A stretch of 22,994 nt of DNA, taken from a virus. Of this stretch, positions 1 through 7,829 are shown in pieces (position 1 is the first letter of the stretch; the number at the start of each line of letters is the position of its first letter). The translations under genes were made by a program, and so were the position numbers. Location of the stretch: the IMG/VR virus record IMGVR_UViG_3300025769_000900, positions 1-22,994 of that record; one strand, 5' to 3'. The notes under the pieces are model-generated. The model did not search any database. It saw nothing but the letters and a program-made list of their open reading frames with translations, and was not told the DNA's origin.

Positions 1-16
1 CATGATGAAACTTCAT
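1..16 (-). CDS. Possible start of a further gene, cut by the window edge
   Basis: An ATG at 16-14 overlaps the TGA stop (15-13) of the preceding gene in an ATGA arrangement, the coupling used by many neighbours here. Only the first residues (MKFH) are visible before the window ends, so the product cannot be named. A second ATG at 3-1 is an alternative start. Confidence 0.3.
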
Positions 17-816
17 TTTCTCACTTTACATTCTATATTTCTTGGACAAGTAAATCTAGGGCCTGTTGATAACTGTATATCTGGGTCACCTTGTGGGTGT
101 TCGTATGTACACTTATAACTTGGGTCGTGTGCTCTCTTTTCCATATCTTGTTCAAACCATTCTGATTTTTTTAATCTACACATTGTGTACATATCACTTC
201 TTGGTAGTGTTCCTTTGTATTCTCTACCATATCGTGCATAGGTAGCATCTGCACCTTCACTCAAACAAATCATTACGTCAACTTTAAAATCGTGACACTC
301 ATCAAATGGTTCTGATTTTTCTTGACCCCATATTTCTAGGGACTTAGCTGGGTTCATCAATATAACCATGATATAAATTACTAATCCTACAAATCCTATA
401 AATGTTAATCCAAGTCCACAATACTTTATTATTTCACCTATCTCTTCTGCTTGTTTTTGTTTCTTTGCACGTTCTTCTCTGATTGCTTGTTTTCTTGCAT
501 CTATTCTTCTTTTTCTTTCTGTAAGAATCTCGTCCCAAGTCCCATGGCCAAACCTTAAATTAATTAATTGTTTCATTTCATAAAGATGCTCTCTGGCAAG
601 CTTTGCATCTATAATTTCTTGTGCAATATTTTCAGTTGCAAATAGGTCTTTACCTTCTCTTGATTTTATACAATCCTTTTCACCCTTGAATGCATCATCT
701 ATCGCACCGACAAACTGACCTATATCTTGTGCAGTTTGTATATTTGACTTTATGAACTCTACTGACTTTGTAACTAAAGCTATCCCTGTCAGCACCGTAG
801 TGACTGGTTCTACCAT
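13..816 (-). CDS. Unknown membrane-anchored protein with Cys-rich C-terminal domain
   Basis: Protein of 267 residues that I do not recognise as a named family. The first ~95 residues are soluble and mostly helical. A strongly basic, Lys/Arg/Glu-rich, probably coiled-coil stretch (about 98-127) leads into one clear hydrophobic segment (about 131-155). The C-terminal ~110 residues contain about seven cysteines, in contexts such as ECHDF, MICLSEG and YKCTYE, which would suit disulfides on the periplasmic side. A good ribosome site (GAGGGG) precedes the ATG. The architecture, with a cytoplasmic helix, one membrane span and a Cys-rich outer domain, suggests an envelope-directed phage protein; a lysis or superinfection role is only a guess. 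Confidence 0.75.
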   Translation of the reverse strand: MVEPVTTVLTGIALVTKSVEFIKSNIQTAQDIGQFVGAIDDAFKGEKDCIKSREGKDLFATENIAQEIIDAKLAREHLYEMKQLINLRFGHGTWDEILTERKRRIDARKQAIREERAKKQKQAEEIGEIIKYCGLGLTFIGFVGLVIYIMVILMNPAKSLEIWGQEKSEPFDECHDFKVDVMICLSEGADATYARYGREYKGTLPRSDMYTMCRLKKSEWFEQDMEKRAHDPSYKCTYEHPQGDPDIQLSTGPRFTCPRNIECKVRK

Positions 817-872
817 ATATCCCCTCTATCAACAATCGTCAAATAGACATAATATATGATTGTTCCTCTTAG

Positions 873-1292
873 TTACTTATAATACTCAAAGTTGTAACTC
901 TCTCTGTTATCTGCTATCATCTTTGCACCGTTTCTTGTATGAAATCTTACGGCCATTTCGGTCTTGGGTGACAGAGTAACGTACCTATTCGTATTTAGTA
1001 TAGGAAGAAGATAATTCAAGATTAATCTACCATAACCCCCACCATAACTCCACACAGTATAGAATATTGTACATTCAGTTGCCTTTGGACTAGAATATCT
1101 TATTAGTTGTTTCATTGTCTTTGGTACTTTATTTGTATTTGCAATACACACAACAGCCTTATTTGGAATGGTAAATATTTGTCTACCATCTGTTGTTCTG
1201 AAGTCGTAAGAATAACCCTTTCTAACAGGGTCGTCCTCTAATCGCACTTCGTTTGGCATTGTTACTGTTTTTAATTCCACTTTGTATTCCAT
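873..1292 (-). CDS. Unknown 139-residue protein
   Basis: An intact reading frame whose ATG overlaps the TAA of the upstream gene (TAATG), which supports both the start and co-translation. The protein has no signal peptide or membrane segment. It is rich in beta-prone stretches, with a Gly/Tyr-rich middle (SYGGGYGR) and an aromatic C-terminus (NFEYYK). I do not recognise the family. It sits among small exported or membrane proteins, so it may be an accessory protein rather than part of the virion core. A short inverted repeat (831-837 with 858-864) lies between this gene and the next one downstream. Confidence 0.7.
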   Translation of the reverse strand: MEYKVELKTVTMPNEVRLEDDPVRKGYSYDFRTTDGRQIFTIPNKAVVCIANTNKVPKTMKQLIRYSSPKATECTIFYTVWSYGGGYGRLILNYLLPILNTNRYVTLSPKTEMAVRFHTRNGAKMIADNRESYNFEYYK

Positions 1293-1672
1293 TAGACATT
1301 CACACCATTACTTTTATTAAGCATTGGTGTTAAGTAGAACTCATTCCAAAAACTTCCATTAAATTCAATTGTTCCTTCTTTCCCCATTGTGAGTACACAC
1401 GCAGAGGTTTCTGTTGGGTCGATTTCAAAGATTATTATATTATTTACTGCTCCAGGCTTTGTATCATCTTCTTTAAAATATATGTAAGTTGTAAAACCAC
1501 TCTCTTGTTTTGTTCTTATAACTGGCACCCAATAATTTCTACTCATTCTATCGAGCATTTCTTGTTTTGATATACACAGTAAACTTTTGTCTACTGCAAA
1601 GTCGTATTTTTCTTCTGCGATACTCGATACTGAAAGCACAGTCAAAAATACTATTGTTAATAGTTTAAACAT
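1292..1672 (-). CDS. Small exported protein of unknown function
   Basis: Protein of 126 residues with a textbook Sec signal peptide: a Lys near the N-terminus, a hydrophobic core LLTIVFLTVLSV, then a small-residue site near SSIAEE (cleavage around residue 19). The mature part has two cysteines (LLCISK and SACVLT) that could form one disulfide. The ribosome site AGGAG lies 5 nt before the ATG. It is probably periplasmic, and no family is recognised. Its stop codon overlaps the start of the 139-residue gene, so the two are likely co-translated. Confidence 0.75.
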   Translation of the reverse strand: MFKLLTIVFLTVLSVSSIAEEKYDFAVDKSLLCISKQEMLDRMSRNYWVPVIRTKQESGFTTYIYFKEDDTKPGAVNNIIIFEIDPTETSACVLTMGKEGTIEFNGSFWNEFYLTPMLNKSNGVNV

Positions 1673-1690
1673 AACTACTCCTATTATTGA

Positions 1691-1978
1691 TTATACTGCG
1701 AAAGACTCACCACAACCACATGATGCAGTTGCGTTTGGGTTTGATACTTTGAGAAAACTCCCACCTAATTCCGTAACATAATCTATTGTACACCCTAATA
1801 TATACATCTCTGCAATAGGGTCTATCCATAAGTTTTCTAGTGTTGGCTCTTTATCTGTTGTATCCCACAAGTATGTAAAACCAGAACAACCACCACTGTT
1901 TATACTCAGGGATACATTTGGTTTACCAACGGACTTTAAATAGTCCTTAGCTGATTCTGTTAAGTTTACCATACTCAT
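1691..1978 (-). CDS. A-type iron-sulfur cluster carrier (IscA/ErpA/HesB-like)
   Basis: Protein of 95 residues covering the whole HesB/IscA domain. The three conserved cluster-binding cysteines are present: Cys31 in SGGCSGF, and Cys87 and Cys89 in the C-terminal CGCGESF motif. Family members receive and deliver Fe-S clusters to apo-proteins in the cytoplasm. Phage-borne copies are known in marine myoviruses and probably sustain Fe-S enzymes during infection; the actual client here is unknown. The N-terminus is shorter than that of bacterial IscA (about 107 residues), but no key residue is missing. Start could be the first ATG or the third codon (MVNLTES). It follows an oxygenase gene, which is consistent with an iron-related accessory cluster. 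Confidence 0.9.
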   Translation of the reverse strand: MSMVNLTESAKDYLKSVGKPNVSLSINSGGCSGFTYLWDTTDKEPTLENLWIDPIAEMYILGCTIDYVTELGGSFLKVSNPNATASCGCGESFAV

Positions 1979-2068
1979 ACTCTTATTTAGTTTAATTTCT
2001 GTTTACTTTTTCTAAGTAGTGTTTTAACTACTCTAGTCCAATACTTTTTCATATCCTTGTCTTGACAT

Positions 2069-2350
2069 CTACTCAGAGCAAGGTTCGCATTGTCTATTCT
2101 CTTCTCCCAGACTTCCATAATTTTCCTCGTAACTTTTTAGTTGAACAATCATCTCCATAAACACACTGAACATATCTCTCATATCGTCTGACTTAGATTG
2201 TTCCATTGTGTATGGGACACATAATACTTTAGTTTCTGCATCTTGTTGTATGATTGCATCTCTTGCCTCCATACAGTCTTTCATTGAGGGTAATACAGTG
2301 TCTACATTACCCAGACTTATTGATGTTACCATCAGTAGTGCTTTTATCAT
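2069..2350 (-). CDS. Small probable exported protein, unknown
   Basis: Protein of 93 residues with a short hydrophobic N-terminus (MIKALLMVTSISLGN) that looks like a signal peptide or weak anchor. Four cysteines follow: MKDCM, VLCVPY, and RQCEPC at the very end. A strong ribosome site (GAGGTGAAAG) lies before the ATG. The gene starts 44 nt inside the end of the upstream oxygenase gene, so the two are read in different frames. No family is recognised. The length and signal sequence resemble other small host-envelope genes in this stretch. Confidence 0.65.
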   Translation of the reverse strand: MIKALLMVTSISLGNVDTVLPSMKDCMEARDAIIQQDAETKVLCVPYTMEQSKSDDMRDMFSVFMEMIVQLKSYEENYGSLGEENRQCEPCSE

Positions 2351-3236
2351 CTTTCACCTCACTTTGTTTATATTTTTCAACTGCATCATCTAATATTTTT
2401 TTGTTCTCTACTAGTTCCATTTTCTGTTTAAACATATCTTCGAATTGTCGTCTATTAATATCAGCTTCTACATCAGACATTATCTCTACATTAAGTGATA
2501 TACTTGTTCTTAAATCCTCTGGGTCTGATGACCTATAGGGCCAAACACAATGATTCTGTCTAGCTGTAAAAATATACATATCTCCTGGCTCTGGTTCAAA
2601 AGATACATTTGATTGACTAAAATGAGTATCAGTACCACAATTATTACTAAAAGTTATTTTTCCATCTGATAAATAAAATTCTTTTCTACCCTTAAGTTGA
2701 TTTTTTGGTTTTCTTAGATATGCAAGTGCAGAAACTCTACACCCAGTATGAACGTGTAATGGATTATATTCATTTGGTTTTTGATTGACAAACCACATAC
2801 TGGCTATATTAGCATGAAGTTCATTTCCTAAATTTCTTTTTAAATTATCTGAATTTTGTTCTCCTACATAAACTTGTTTTTGACTATTGGTGTAATAATT
2901 TTTTACAGATTGTATACAAAAATCTTTCCACATAATATGTTTTTCAAGAAGTTCTGGACTAACATAAAGTTCTTCTTCTATTTGTCCCACTAATCGGTCA
3001 CCAAAATTTTGTTTATCATTTGACATGACACTATTATACATTTTTTCTAAATCTTCAAAAATCTCATCTGGTATTTTAAATTTAACAATCACATTAGACC
3101 AAGGCTGAATGTATTCTACTTGCATATCTTTCTGTTTGGTTGTAGGGCTTATTCCAGTGAGTTCTCTAGTCCAATCGCCATGGTCTGTACCAAGTGAATC
3201 TGTTGAAGTGTTACCCATTAAATTTTTAACTTTCAT
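2307..3236 (-). CDS. 2-oxoglutarate/Fe(II)-dependent oxygenase-like protein
   Basis: Protein of 309 residues. The C-terminal half carries the double-stranded beta-helix signature of the phage putative 2OG-Fe(II) oxygenases: NPLHVHTG (His161, His163), followed by a YIF..RQNHCVWPY segment (His229) and RTSISLN (Arg243, the expected 2OG-binding Arg). The first metal ligand motif is HxH rather than the classic HxD, as I recall for this subgroup. The N-terminal ~130 residues look helical and specific to this gene. Substrate is unknown; DNA, protein or small-molecule hydroxylation are all possible. AGGA lies upstream of the ATG, which follows the stop of a 50-residue gene by one base. The terminal ~65 residues are polar and Lys-rich and overlap the next gene. 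Confidence 0.75.
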   Translation of the reverse strand: MKVKNLMGNTSTDSLGTDHGDWTRELTGISPTTKQKDMQVEYIQPWSNVIVKFKIPDEIFEDLEKMYNSVMSNDKQNFGDRLVGQIEEELYVSPELLEKHIMWKDFCIQSVKNYYTNSQKQVYVGEQNSDNLKRNLGNELHANIASMWFVNQKPNEYNPLHVHTGCRVSALAYLRKPKNQLKGRKEFYLSDGKITFSNNCGTDTHFSQSNVSFEPEPGDMYIFTARQNHCVWPYRSSDPEDLRTSISLNVEIMSDVEADINRRQFEDMFKQKMELVENKKILDDAVEKYKQSEVKDDKSTTDGNINKSG

Positions 3237-3237
3237 T

Positions 3238-3390
3238 CTATAGTCCTATCATAATTAAATATGCACCTATAATCACACCAAACTCTACTGGGATAAACCA
3301 TACATCATATTTACTTTGGTCGCCAGGCCGATGATACATCAACACTGATGACACTAATAATATAATAAACCCTATCTCTACATTTGTCAA
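3238..3390 (-). CDS. 50-residue two-span membrane protein, TTG start
   Basis: The gap between two genes holds an open frame of 50 codons that starts at a TTG overlapping the TGA stop of the upstream gene (TTGA). It ends one base before the ATG of the oxygenase gene. The product has two hydrophobic segments, EIGFIILLVSSVLMY and FGVIIGAYLIMIGL, separated by a short polar loop (HRPGDQSKYD), as in a small hairpin membrane protein. No strong ribosome site is seen, so translation probably depends on coupling. An internal ATG would give a 33-residue single-span version. Fitting the gap exactly at both ends argues that it is real. Function unknown. Confidence 0.6.
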   Translation of the reverse strand: MTNVEIGFIILLVSSVLMYHRPGDQSKYDVWFIPVEFGVIIGAYLIMIGL

Positions 3391-3689
3391 GTAATTTCTC
3401 TAAAACCAGAAGCACAGTATTCAAATGTCTTATTATTGATTATTACTTTGTCACCAACACTCGTTGACCTTGTCTTATACAATGCATTGACATCATCATT
3501 ATTCCACCACGCATCATTAATACTGTTAGTCAACATAAATGCTTTGTCAATCTTCTGTAACAAAGATAGGTTCTTGTCTATATAAACCTCTGCGACAATC
3601 TTCTCACCACCGTCTTTCCAGTCCTTCTGAATAACAGTAGCTGTGTCCTTAGTAACTTTGTTTAGATTGTTTTGTAATATTTTATTCAT
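3387..3689 (-). CDS. Unknown 100-residue protein, first gene after a strong promoter
   Basis: Soluble protein of 100 residues, Lys/Asp/Asn-rich, with a WWNNDDVNALYKTR segment in the middle and a beta-like C-terminal part (GDKVIINNKTFEYCASGF). No family is recognised. It is the first gene downstream of the sigma70-type promoter at 3770-3798 and of the leader hairpin at 3705-3763, with an AAAGAG ribosome site before the ATG. This position suggests strong, probably early, expression. Confidence 0.7.
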   Translation of the reverse strand: MNKILQNNLNKVTKDTATVIQKDWKDGGEKIVAEVYIDKNLSLLQKIDKAFMLTNSINDAWWNNDDVNALYKTRSTSVGDKVIINNKTFEYCASGFREIT

Positions 3690-3704
3690 AATTTATCTCT
3701 TTCA

Positions 3705-3763
3705 ATAAGTGAAACGAGGAAAAGGGATAAAAATGTAAATAAGAAAAACCTCGAATCACTTAT
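3705..3763 (-). promoter_or_regulatory. 5' leader stem-loop immediately downstream of the promoter
   Basis: On the minus strand the leader begins ATAAGTGA-tt-CGAGG and closes with CCTCG-tt-TCACTTAT. These give 8 bp and 5 bp helices split by a symmetric 2x2 internal loop, with a U-rich terminal loop of 29 nt. The outer base lies at the expected transcription start, about 7 nt after the -10 element. A stem that seals the very 5' end of an mRNA can protect it from decay; that role here is inferred. Confidence 0.6.
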
Positions 3764-3769
3764 AGTATT

Positions 3770-3798
3770 ATAATACCATAGTGGGGGGTATTTGTCAA
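3770..3798 (-). promoter_or_regulatory. Sigma70-type promoter with extended -10
   Basis: Reading the minus strand, a perfect TTGACA (-35, 3798-3793) is followed after 17 bp by TATTAT (-10, 3775-3770), preceded directly by TGG, an extended -10 element. It lies at the 3' end of the kinase gene and points at the genes from 3689 downward. The core is shared with the promoter in front of the tmRNA gene. Confidence 0.75.
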
Positions 3799-4472
3799 GT
3801 TCTTCTTTTCATCTCTAATTCTTTTGCAATCCAGTTCTTTGCGATACCATTAGTGACCTTTTTGTTTGCAAGTTGTTTCACTCTCTTATATACAGCTGTC
3901 AATATATCTTCGTCTTTATTATTATTGTCAATGATAATAAATCTACCTTTAAATAGATTACTAAACCTACCTATATTTGATTGCACATCTTTCCAAGATT
4001 TTACCACAATCTTTTCTGGTAATGTTCTATCTCTTTCTTGATTTCTTTGTAGTGCAACATCAAGTGATGTGTTAACAAATATCATATGACTTTCATAACC
4101 TAATTGTTGTAGAGCTCTCATCTCAGTTTCTAATTTACTGTAATCTCTACCAGTGCCATCAATAATCATACCTAATCTACCTTCGATATAATTACTCTGT
4201 CTTAACTTTGTTACTCTCTTTGCAGTATCTCTTAACTTATCTCTTTCTACTTCTTGCGACTGACCAAGTTTTGTATCCATCTTCATTGTTAAACCAGCTG
4301 ATTTGACTAACTTCTCAAATGCATCATCACTGTTAACAATACGCATACCGAACATACCAGATGTTCTTTTAACTACATAAGACTTACCACTACCTGGCCC
4401 GCCTGCAAGAAAGAATGCTTTAAATATATTGGGGTCGTAGACGCCCTCCTGTAGTTCCTTGAAGTATTTCAT
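3795..4472 (-). CDS. P-loop kinase / AAA-type NTPase
   Basis: Protein of 225 residues with a classic Walker A motif, GGPGSGKS (residues 24-31), after a short N-terminus ending KAFFLA. A hydrophobic strand ending in Asp (GMIIDGTG, around residue 110) resembles the acceptor-binding part of zeta-toxin/polynucleotide-kinase-like (AAA_33) proteins. The segment RNQERDR (around 140) resembles a lid with arginines. The reaction is probably transfer of ATP phosphate to a nucleic acid, nucleotide or small molecule; the substrate cannot be told. The start is chosen because the Walker A spacing from the N-terminus is natural. The gene overlaps the end of a small upstream gene, and the downstream promoter overlaps its last codons. 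Confidence 0.8.
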   Translation of the reverse strand: MKYFKELQEGVYDPNIFKAFFLAGGPGSGKSYVVKRTSGMFGMRIVNSDDAFEKLVKSAGLTMKMDTKLGQSQEVERDKLRDTAKRVTKLRQSNYIEGRLGMIIDGTGRDYSKLETEMRALQQLGYESHMIFVNTSLDVALQRNQERDRTLPEKIVVKSWKDVQSNIGRFSNLFKGRFIIIDNNNKDEDILTAVYKRVKQLANKKVTNGIAKNWIAKELEMKRRT

Positions 4473-4614
4473 GTTCCGTTTCTCGTTCTAAAAATTCTTG
4501 TTTATTATATTTAGTTCCCCTGTCTATTGATATGATGTTGGTTCGTGTTTGACTTTGAAATGTCATCTTTCTTACTCTATTTCTAGTTTTACCTTTTTTC
4601 ATGTTCTTCTTCAT
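4420..4614 (-). CDS. Small very basic protein, probable
   Basis: A 64-codon frame rich in Lys and Arg (KKNMKKGKTRNRVRKM at the N-terminus). I prefer the ATG at 4614 because GGAG lies 5 bases before it; an ATG at 4626 lacks a ribosome site. The last 53 bases overlap the start of the kinase gene in another frame, so reading through it may couple translation of the kinase. It fills an otherwise empty 200-base stretch. The charge suggests nucleic-acid binding, but no family is recognised and the frame could be fortuitous. Confidence 0.45.
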   Translation of the reverse strand: MKKNMKKGKTRNRVRKMTFQSQTRTNIISIDRGTKYNKQEFLERETEHEILQGTTGGRLRPQYI

Positions 4615-4673
4615 GTATTTCTCCATTTGGGTTATGTTATATAATAATATGAATTATTTTGTACGAGTCTCCT

Positions 4674-6059
4674 TTAATATGTTTTGATTAAACCTTTACC
4701 ACCAACAGGTTCAGTAGATTTTGCTACATTGGTAAACTCTGCTGGTATTGAATCTTTAGTTGCACTTATATACATTATATGTTTTCTTTCTGATTGGTCA
4801 AAGCTATGTCTTAATTGTGTGACCAAAAAGTCCCCTTTATAAAAGGTATCTATTTTACTATTGCCATGGTCTTTACCAGTAACAGGCATTGTTAACTGAA
4901 CTTTTTCTCCTACTGCAAGATTACAGTATCCATGAACTTGGAAATTTACTCTCAATCCACCAGAAGACAGTTCTGTCATTCTTGACCTTCTTGAGAGTAT
5001 CCATTCTTCTGCGTGATTGTCTGAGTATGAGTAACCTGTGTCTGTGTCGTAGAACTGTGCGTCATTTGTACCATTGAATGATGTTGGGTGTAGCTGTATG
5101 TTTGCACTAGGAAAATCTCCAATTGTATTATCAAATTCATCTATGACTGTCTGATTATATATAGGATTTTCATCTATTCTACTGTGGTCTTCAAAGTTAT
5201 CAAAATAATTAAAAGTATGTTCTGTATAGTTTTTGTGAAATATATTATATCTTGTTAACTTAGAACTTAACATACCACCTCTAGATGCTAGAAGAGTATC
5301 ATTACTTGTAGTCATTGCAAAGGCCATCATTCTTTGAAAATCTTTTTCTAAATTACCTCTTTTATTTTCACCTTCAATACTCATATTTTCACCACCAAAA
5401 AATATACCCATGGCTGGTTGGTTATACAAACTATCTAAACATCTAAATTGAAAACCTCTACTATTCTCATAAAATAAGTAATGTGGAGAATTGTTGTACG
5501 ATTTAGATGTTGACTCTCTAGTAAGATAAGATATAAATTCATTTGGTCTTACGTTAGGTGCAACAAATCTTCTTATTCTTGATGTTTCGTCAACATGAAT
5601 ATCTTTACCTGTATTCAGTAAAGTTTTATCCTGTAAAATAGTGGTAACAATATCAGAGTTAATACCTGTGTATGACTTAGATACTCTTGTTCTGTTATTT
5701 CTTAATGCTTCTGGAGATATTAAACTTAGTTCATAAATTTGTGTTCCATTTGCAATATCTTCTCTTGAAGTATATTTGTGAACACAAAGTTTATTCTCTG
5801 AATAATCAATTGTACCAACGCCTGGCGTTTCTATTTTTAATGATACAAACTCTTGACCGACAATAGGCATATTCATAATCATATTGTTTTGGTCTGTAAC
5901 TGTCAAATTAACCATGACTGCACTTGCAAATATATTTTCATATATGTTTATTTGAATTACATTTGAGTCTAGTCTTGCTCTAACGCCTGTTGAAGAAAAA
6001 AGAGTACATTCAACTAATTTATATTCGCCTGCATATTGTACTGAATCACCTAAAGCCAT
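4674..6059 (-). CDS. Baseplate hub-like structural protein (gp27-like)
   Basis: Protein of 461 residues. The N-terminal region (YAGEYKLVECTLFSS ... INIYENIFASAVM ... PIVGQEFVSLKI) has the beta-rich pattern of hub/gpD-type proteins that sit at the centre of contractile-tail baseplates. The C-terminal region (VHGYCNLAVGEKVQLTMP ... KGDFLVTQLRHSFD) resembles the second hub domain. It is adjacent to and co-directional with gp53 and gp48; the ATG overlaps or abuts the gp53 stop. T4 gp27 has about 391 residues, so this one is longer, with a middle insertion rich in Asn/Asp/Tyr. The structural role is fairly sure; identity with gp27 itself is less so. Confidence 0.65.
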   Translation of the reverse strand: MALGDSVQYAGEYKLVECTLFSSTGVRARLDSNVIQINIYENIFASAVMVNLTVTDQNNMIMNMPIVGQEFVSLKIETPGVGTIDYSENKLCVHKYTSREDIANGTQIYELSLISPEALRNNRTRVSKSYTGINSDIVTTILQDKTLLNTGKDIHVDETSRIRRFVAPNVRPNEFISYLTRESTSKSYNNSPHYLFYENSRGFQFRCLDSLYNQPAMGIFFGGENMSIEGENKRGNLEKDFQRMMAFAMTTSNDTLLASRGGMLSSKLTRYNIFHKNYTEHTFNYFDNFEDHSRIDENPIYNQTVIDEFDNTIGDFPSANIQLHPTSFNGTNDAQFYDTDTGYSYSDNHAEEWILSRRSRMTELSSGGLRVNFQVHGYCNLAVGEKVQLTMPVTGKDHGNSKIDTFYKGDFLVTQLRHSFDQSERKHIMYISATKDSIPAEFTNVAKSTEPVGGKGLIKTY

Positions 6060-6592
6060 TAGATTGCAGACTCATTCATTAGTGCTTTAAACTCATCTAC
6101 AAACTGTTCTACAAAACTAGGGTCAACTAATCGTATCTTTCTTCTTTTATCTTGTTCACTTTCTTCAAACTCACGATTTGTAATTGGTGTTAAACCTGTG
6201 TATGCGTTCTCATCAACATCATTTACTACTTCTATTTTAACTTTAGTATCACCAGAAGTCTGTGTAGATTCATAGTGATGTATTCCATCTACATTAGAGT
6301 ATTTGTCATTAATGTAACCTAAAAATTGCATACCACTCATAGGCCATTGGTGATACCTATCAGTTATTTCATTTATTAATAATATTATCCAGTGTAACTT
6401 TGCATCACCGTATAATTTATGTGCAATCATCTCTGGTGTTTCACCTTCTTTTACATCATAAGTGTCATACAATAAAGTATTAGTTTTTAATTTAGTACGC
6501 ATACCAACTCTTCGTAAAAGGTTGGTTACATCTTTAAAATTTAAATCTCCCTTAGAATCATAAGGGATAACTGGAAATGAGTCAAAATACAT
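6059..6592 (-). CDS. 53: Baseplate wedge protein gp53
   Basis: Protein of 177 residues similar to the T4 gp53 family. The diagnostic part is the LysM-like stretch KEGETPEMIAHKLYGDAKLHWIILLINEI followed by a tryptophan/proline turn (YHQWPMS), matching the family's pattern of a named 'gdp...hWvillin' core. T4 gp53 (about 196 residues) joins the wedge subunits around the hub. The C-terminal part is acidic/basic helical (EESEQDKRRKIRL). It lies three bases after gp48 and just before the hub-like gene, a coherent baseplate block transcribed from the divergent late promoter at 7830-7837. Confidence 0.85.
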   Translation of the reverse strand: MYFDSFPVIPYDSKGDLNFKDVTNLLRRVGMRTKLKTNTLLYDTYDVKEGETPEMIAHKLYGDAKLHWIILLINEITDRYHQWPMSGMQFLGYINDKYSNVDGIHHYESTQTSGDTKVKIEVVNDVDENAYTGLTPITNREFEESEQDKRRKIRLVDPSFVEQFVDEFKALMNESAI

Positions 6593-6594
6593 TT

Positions 6595-7809
6595 TTAATA
6601 TCCTTCGAAAATTCTCTCTTTGGTCATAATCTCAATCTCTTTAAATGCAAGTGTAATTGATGTTTCTACAGGTGGAGCTCCAGTATCGTCATGTGGTTCA
6701 AATGTTTTATACCTATCACCACCATAAGATACTTGAACATTCTCAAGAAAACACTCTGATACTCTATGAATAAAATCATTCTCTTTACCTTGATACATAT
6801 ACTGGATATTAAATGTATTAGGAACACGCATTGTATCTCTATCTTTACCACCAATTAATTCAGGCAACATATTTGATTTAAATGCAAAAACAATCTTTCG
6901 TATTTCATCTGCTTCTCTTGAGTTTCTTGGTATCATTTTAAAGGTATATTGAAATGACCTTCTATCAACACCTTTGAATGCAAGTTCCATTCTATCTGCA
7001 ATAATCTCTCCAGATGCAATCTCAAGTGCTTCTCTTGCACCACTAATACCAATTCCATCTAGAACACTAAGTCCCATTAAAACACCTTTCTTTTTTAAAC
7101 CTTCTGATATTTTACCAACGACTTGATTATAATTATCACTTAAACCCATACCACCCATTGCATTAGTAATTGCTTCACCAGCTGCAGCTGCAAAAGGACT
7201 AATCTCTGTATCGTTATATTTTGTACCGTATGTTACTTGAACCTGTGCAGGCATATACATTGCGATTGCAGTATCTAATCTTTTTGTTGGAGGTCTTTTT
7301 ACTTTAACATATTGAGCTTTATCTACAATCTCTGCAATTTTTTCATCTTCTGTTTTTTCACCCTTAGCATTTTTTAAACCAACCGTAGTATCTTTACCCA
7401 CACTATTAGAACCAGTATTTACAAGTTGGTCTTGAGTGTTGTCTACTGCGTTACCTTTTTCATCTTTTATTTTTTCCAATATATTTCTTTTTCTTTTTTC
7501 TTTAGCTAATGTTAACTTACCATCTTTGACCCTATCTGTAAATCTTAACTCTGAACTTTGTTGTTCATTGATAAAAAAGATAATATAATGTCCATGATTA
7601 CCTATGCCTGGGTCACCAGCAACATCTAGTGGAAACTGAAATAAATTAGGACTTGCCTTTCCTCTTTCATTGAGAGGTGCAGTATCAGAACTATTTATTC
7701 CTGTTTTACCTTTGTTGATACCAAGTAAGCCTGGTAAATTACCAGCTACTTTTCTTAATCCTGTGTTGACTACCTGAGTTGCGATACCTTTTGCGAAGTC
7801 TATTGCCAT
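6595..7809 (-). CDS. 48: Baseplate tail-tube cap gp48
   Basis: Protein of 404 residues (T4 gp48 about 364). The region YMPAQVQVTYGTKYNDTEI, and later RRSFQYTFKMIPRNSREADEIRKIV with MLPELIGG, match what I know of marine T4-like gp48. This protein caps the hub and, with gp54, starts tail-tube polymerisation. Between residues ~95 and 175 is a charged, Lys/Asp-rich insertion. AGGAG precedes the ATG. It is the first gene on the minus side of the divergent promoter region, so it is likely late-expressed. Confidence 0.85.
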   Translation of the reverse strand: MAIDFAKGIATQVVNTGLRKVAGNLPGLLGINKGKTGINSSDTAPLNERGKASPNLFQFPLDVAGDPGIGNHGHYIIFFINEQQSSELRFTDRVKDGKLTLAKEKRKRNILEKIKDEKGNAVDNTQDQLVNTGSNSVGKDTTVGLKNAKGEKTEDEKIAEIVDKAQYVKVKRPPTKRLDTAIAMYMPAQVQVTYGTKYNDTEISPFAAAAGEAITNAMGGMGLSDNYNQVVGKISEGLKKKGVLMGLSVLDGIGISGAREALEIASGEIIADRMELAFKGVDRRSFQYTFKMIPRNSREADEIRKIVFAFKSNMLPELIGGKDRDTMRVPNTFNIQYMYQGKENDFIHRVSECFLENVQVSYGGDRYKTFEPHDDTGAPPVETSITLAFKEIEIMTKERIFEGY

Positions 7810-7811
7810 GT

Positions 7812-7819
7812 CTAAATAC
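7812..7819 (+). promoter_or_regulatory. Late-promoter-like box CTAAATAC, rightward
   Basis: The sequence CTAAATAC lies 23 bases before the gp4 ATG. It resembles the CTAAATA-type late promoter of marine T4-like phages (T4: TATAAATA), which uses the gp55/gp33 late system and has no -35 element. Spacing suits a transcript starting near 7826. The same box occurs inverted at 7830-7837. Confidence 0.65.
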
Positions 7820-7829
7820 TCCTATGAAG

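Noticed and set aside
1982-1990. Minus-strand CTAAATAAG resembling a late box before the A-type carrier gene
   Set aside because: Only 3 bases before the ATG, so a transcript would start within the gene; not convincing without start mapping.
1987-2052. A 21-codon minus-strand frame giving a basic peptide
   Set aside because: Ribosome site is too close to the ATG and the length is within chance; kept only as a possibility.
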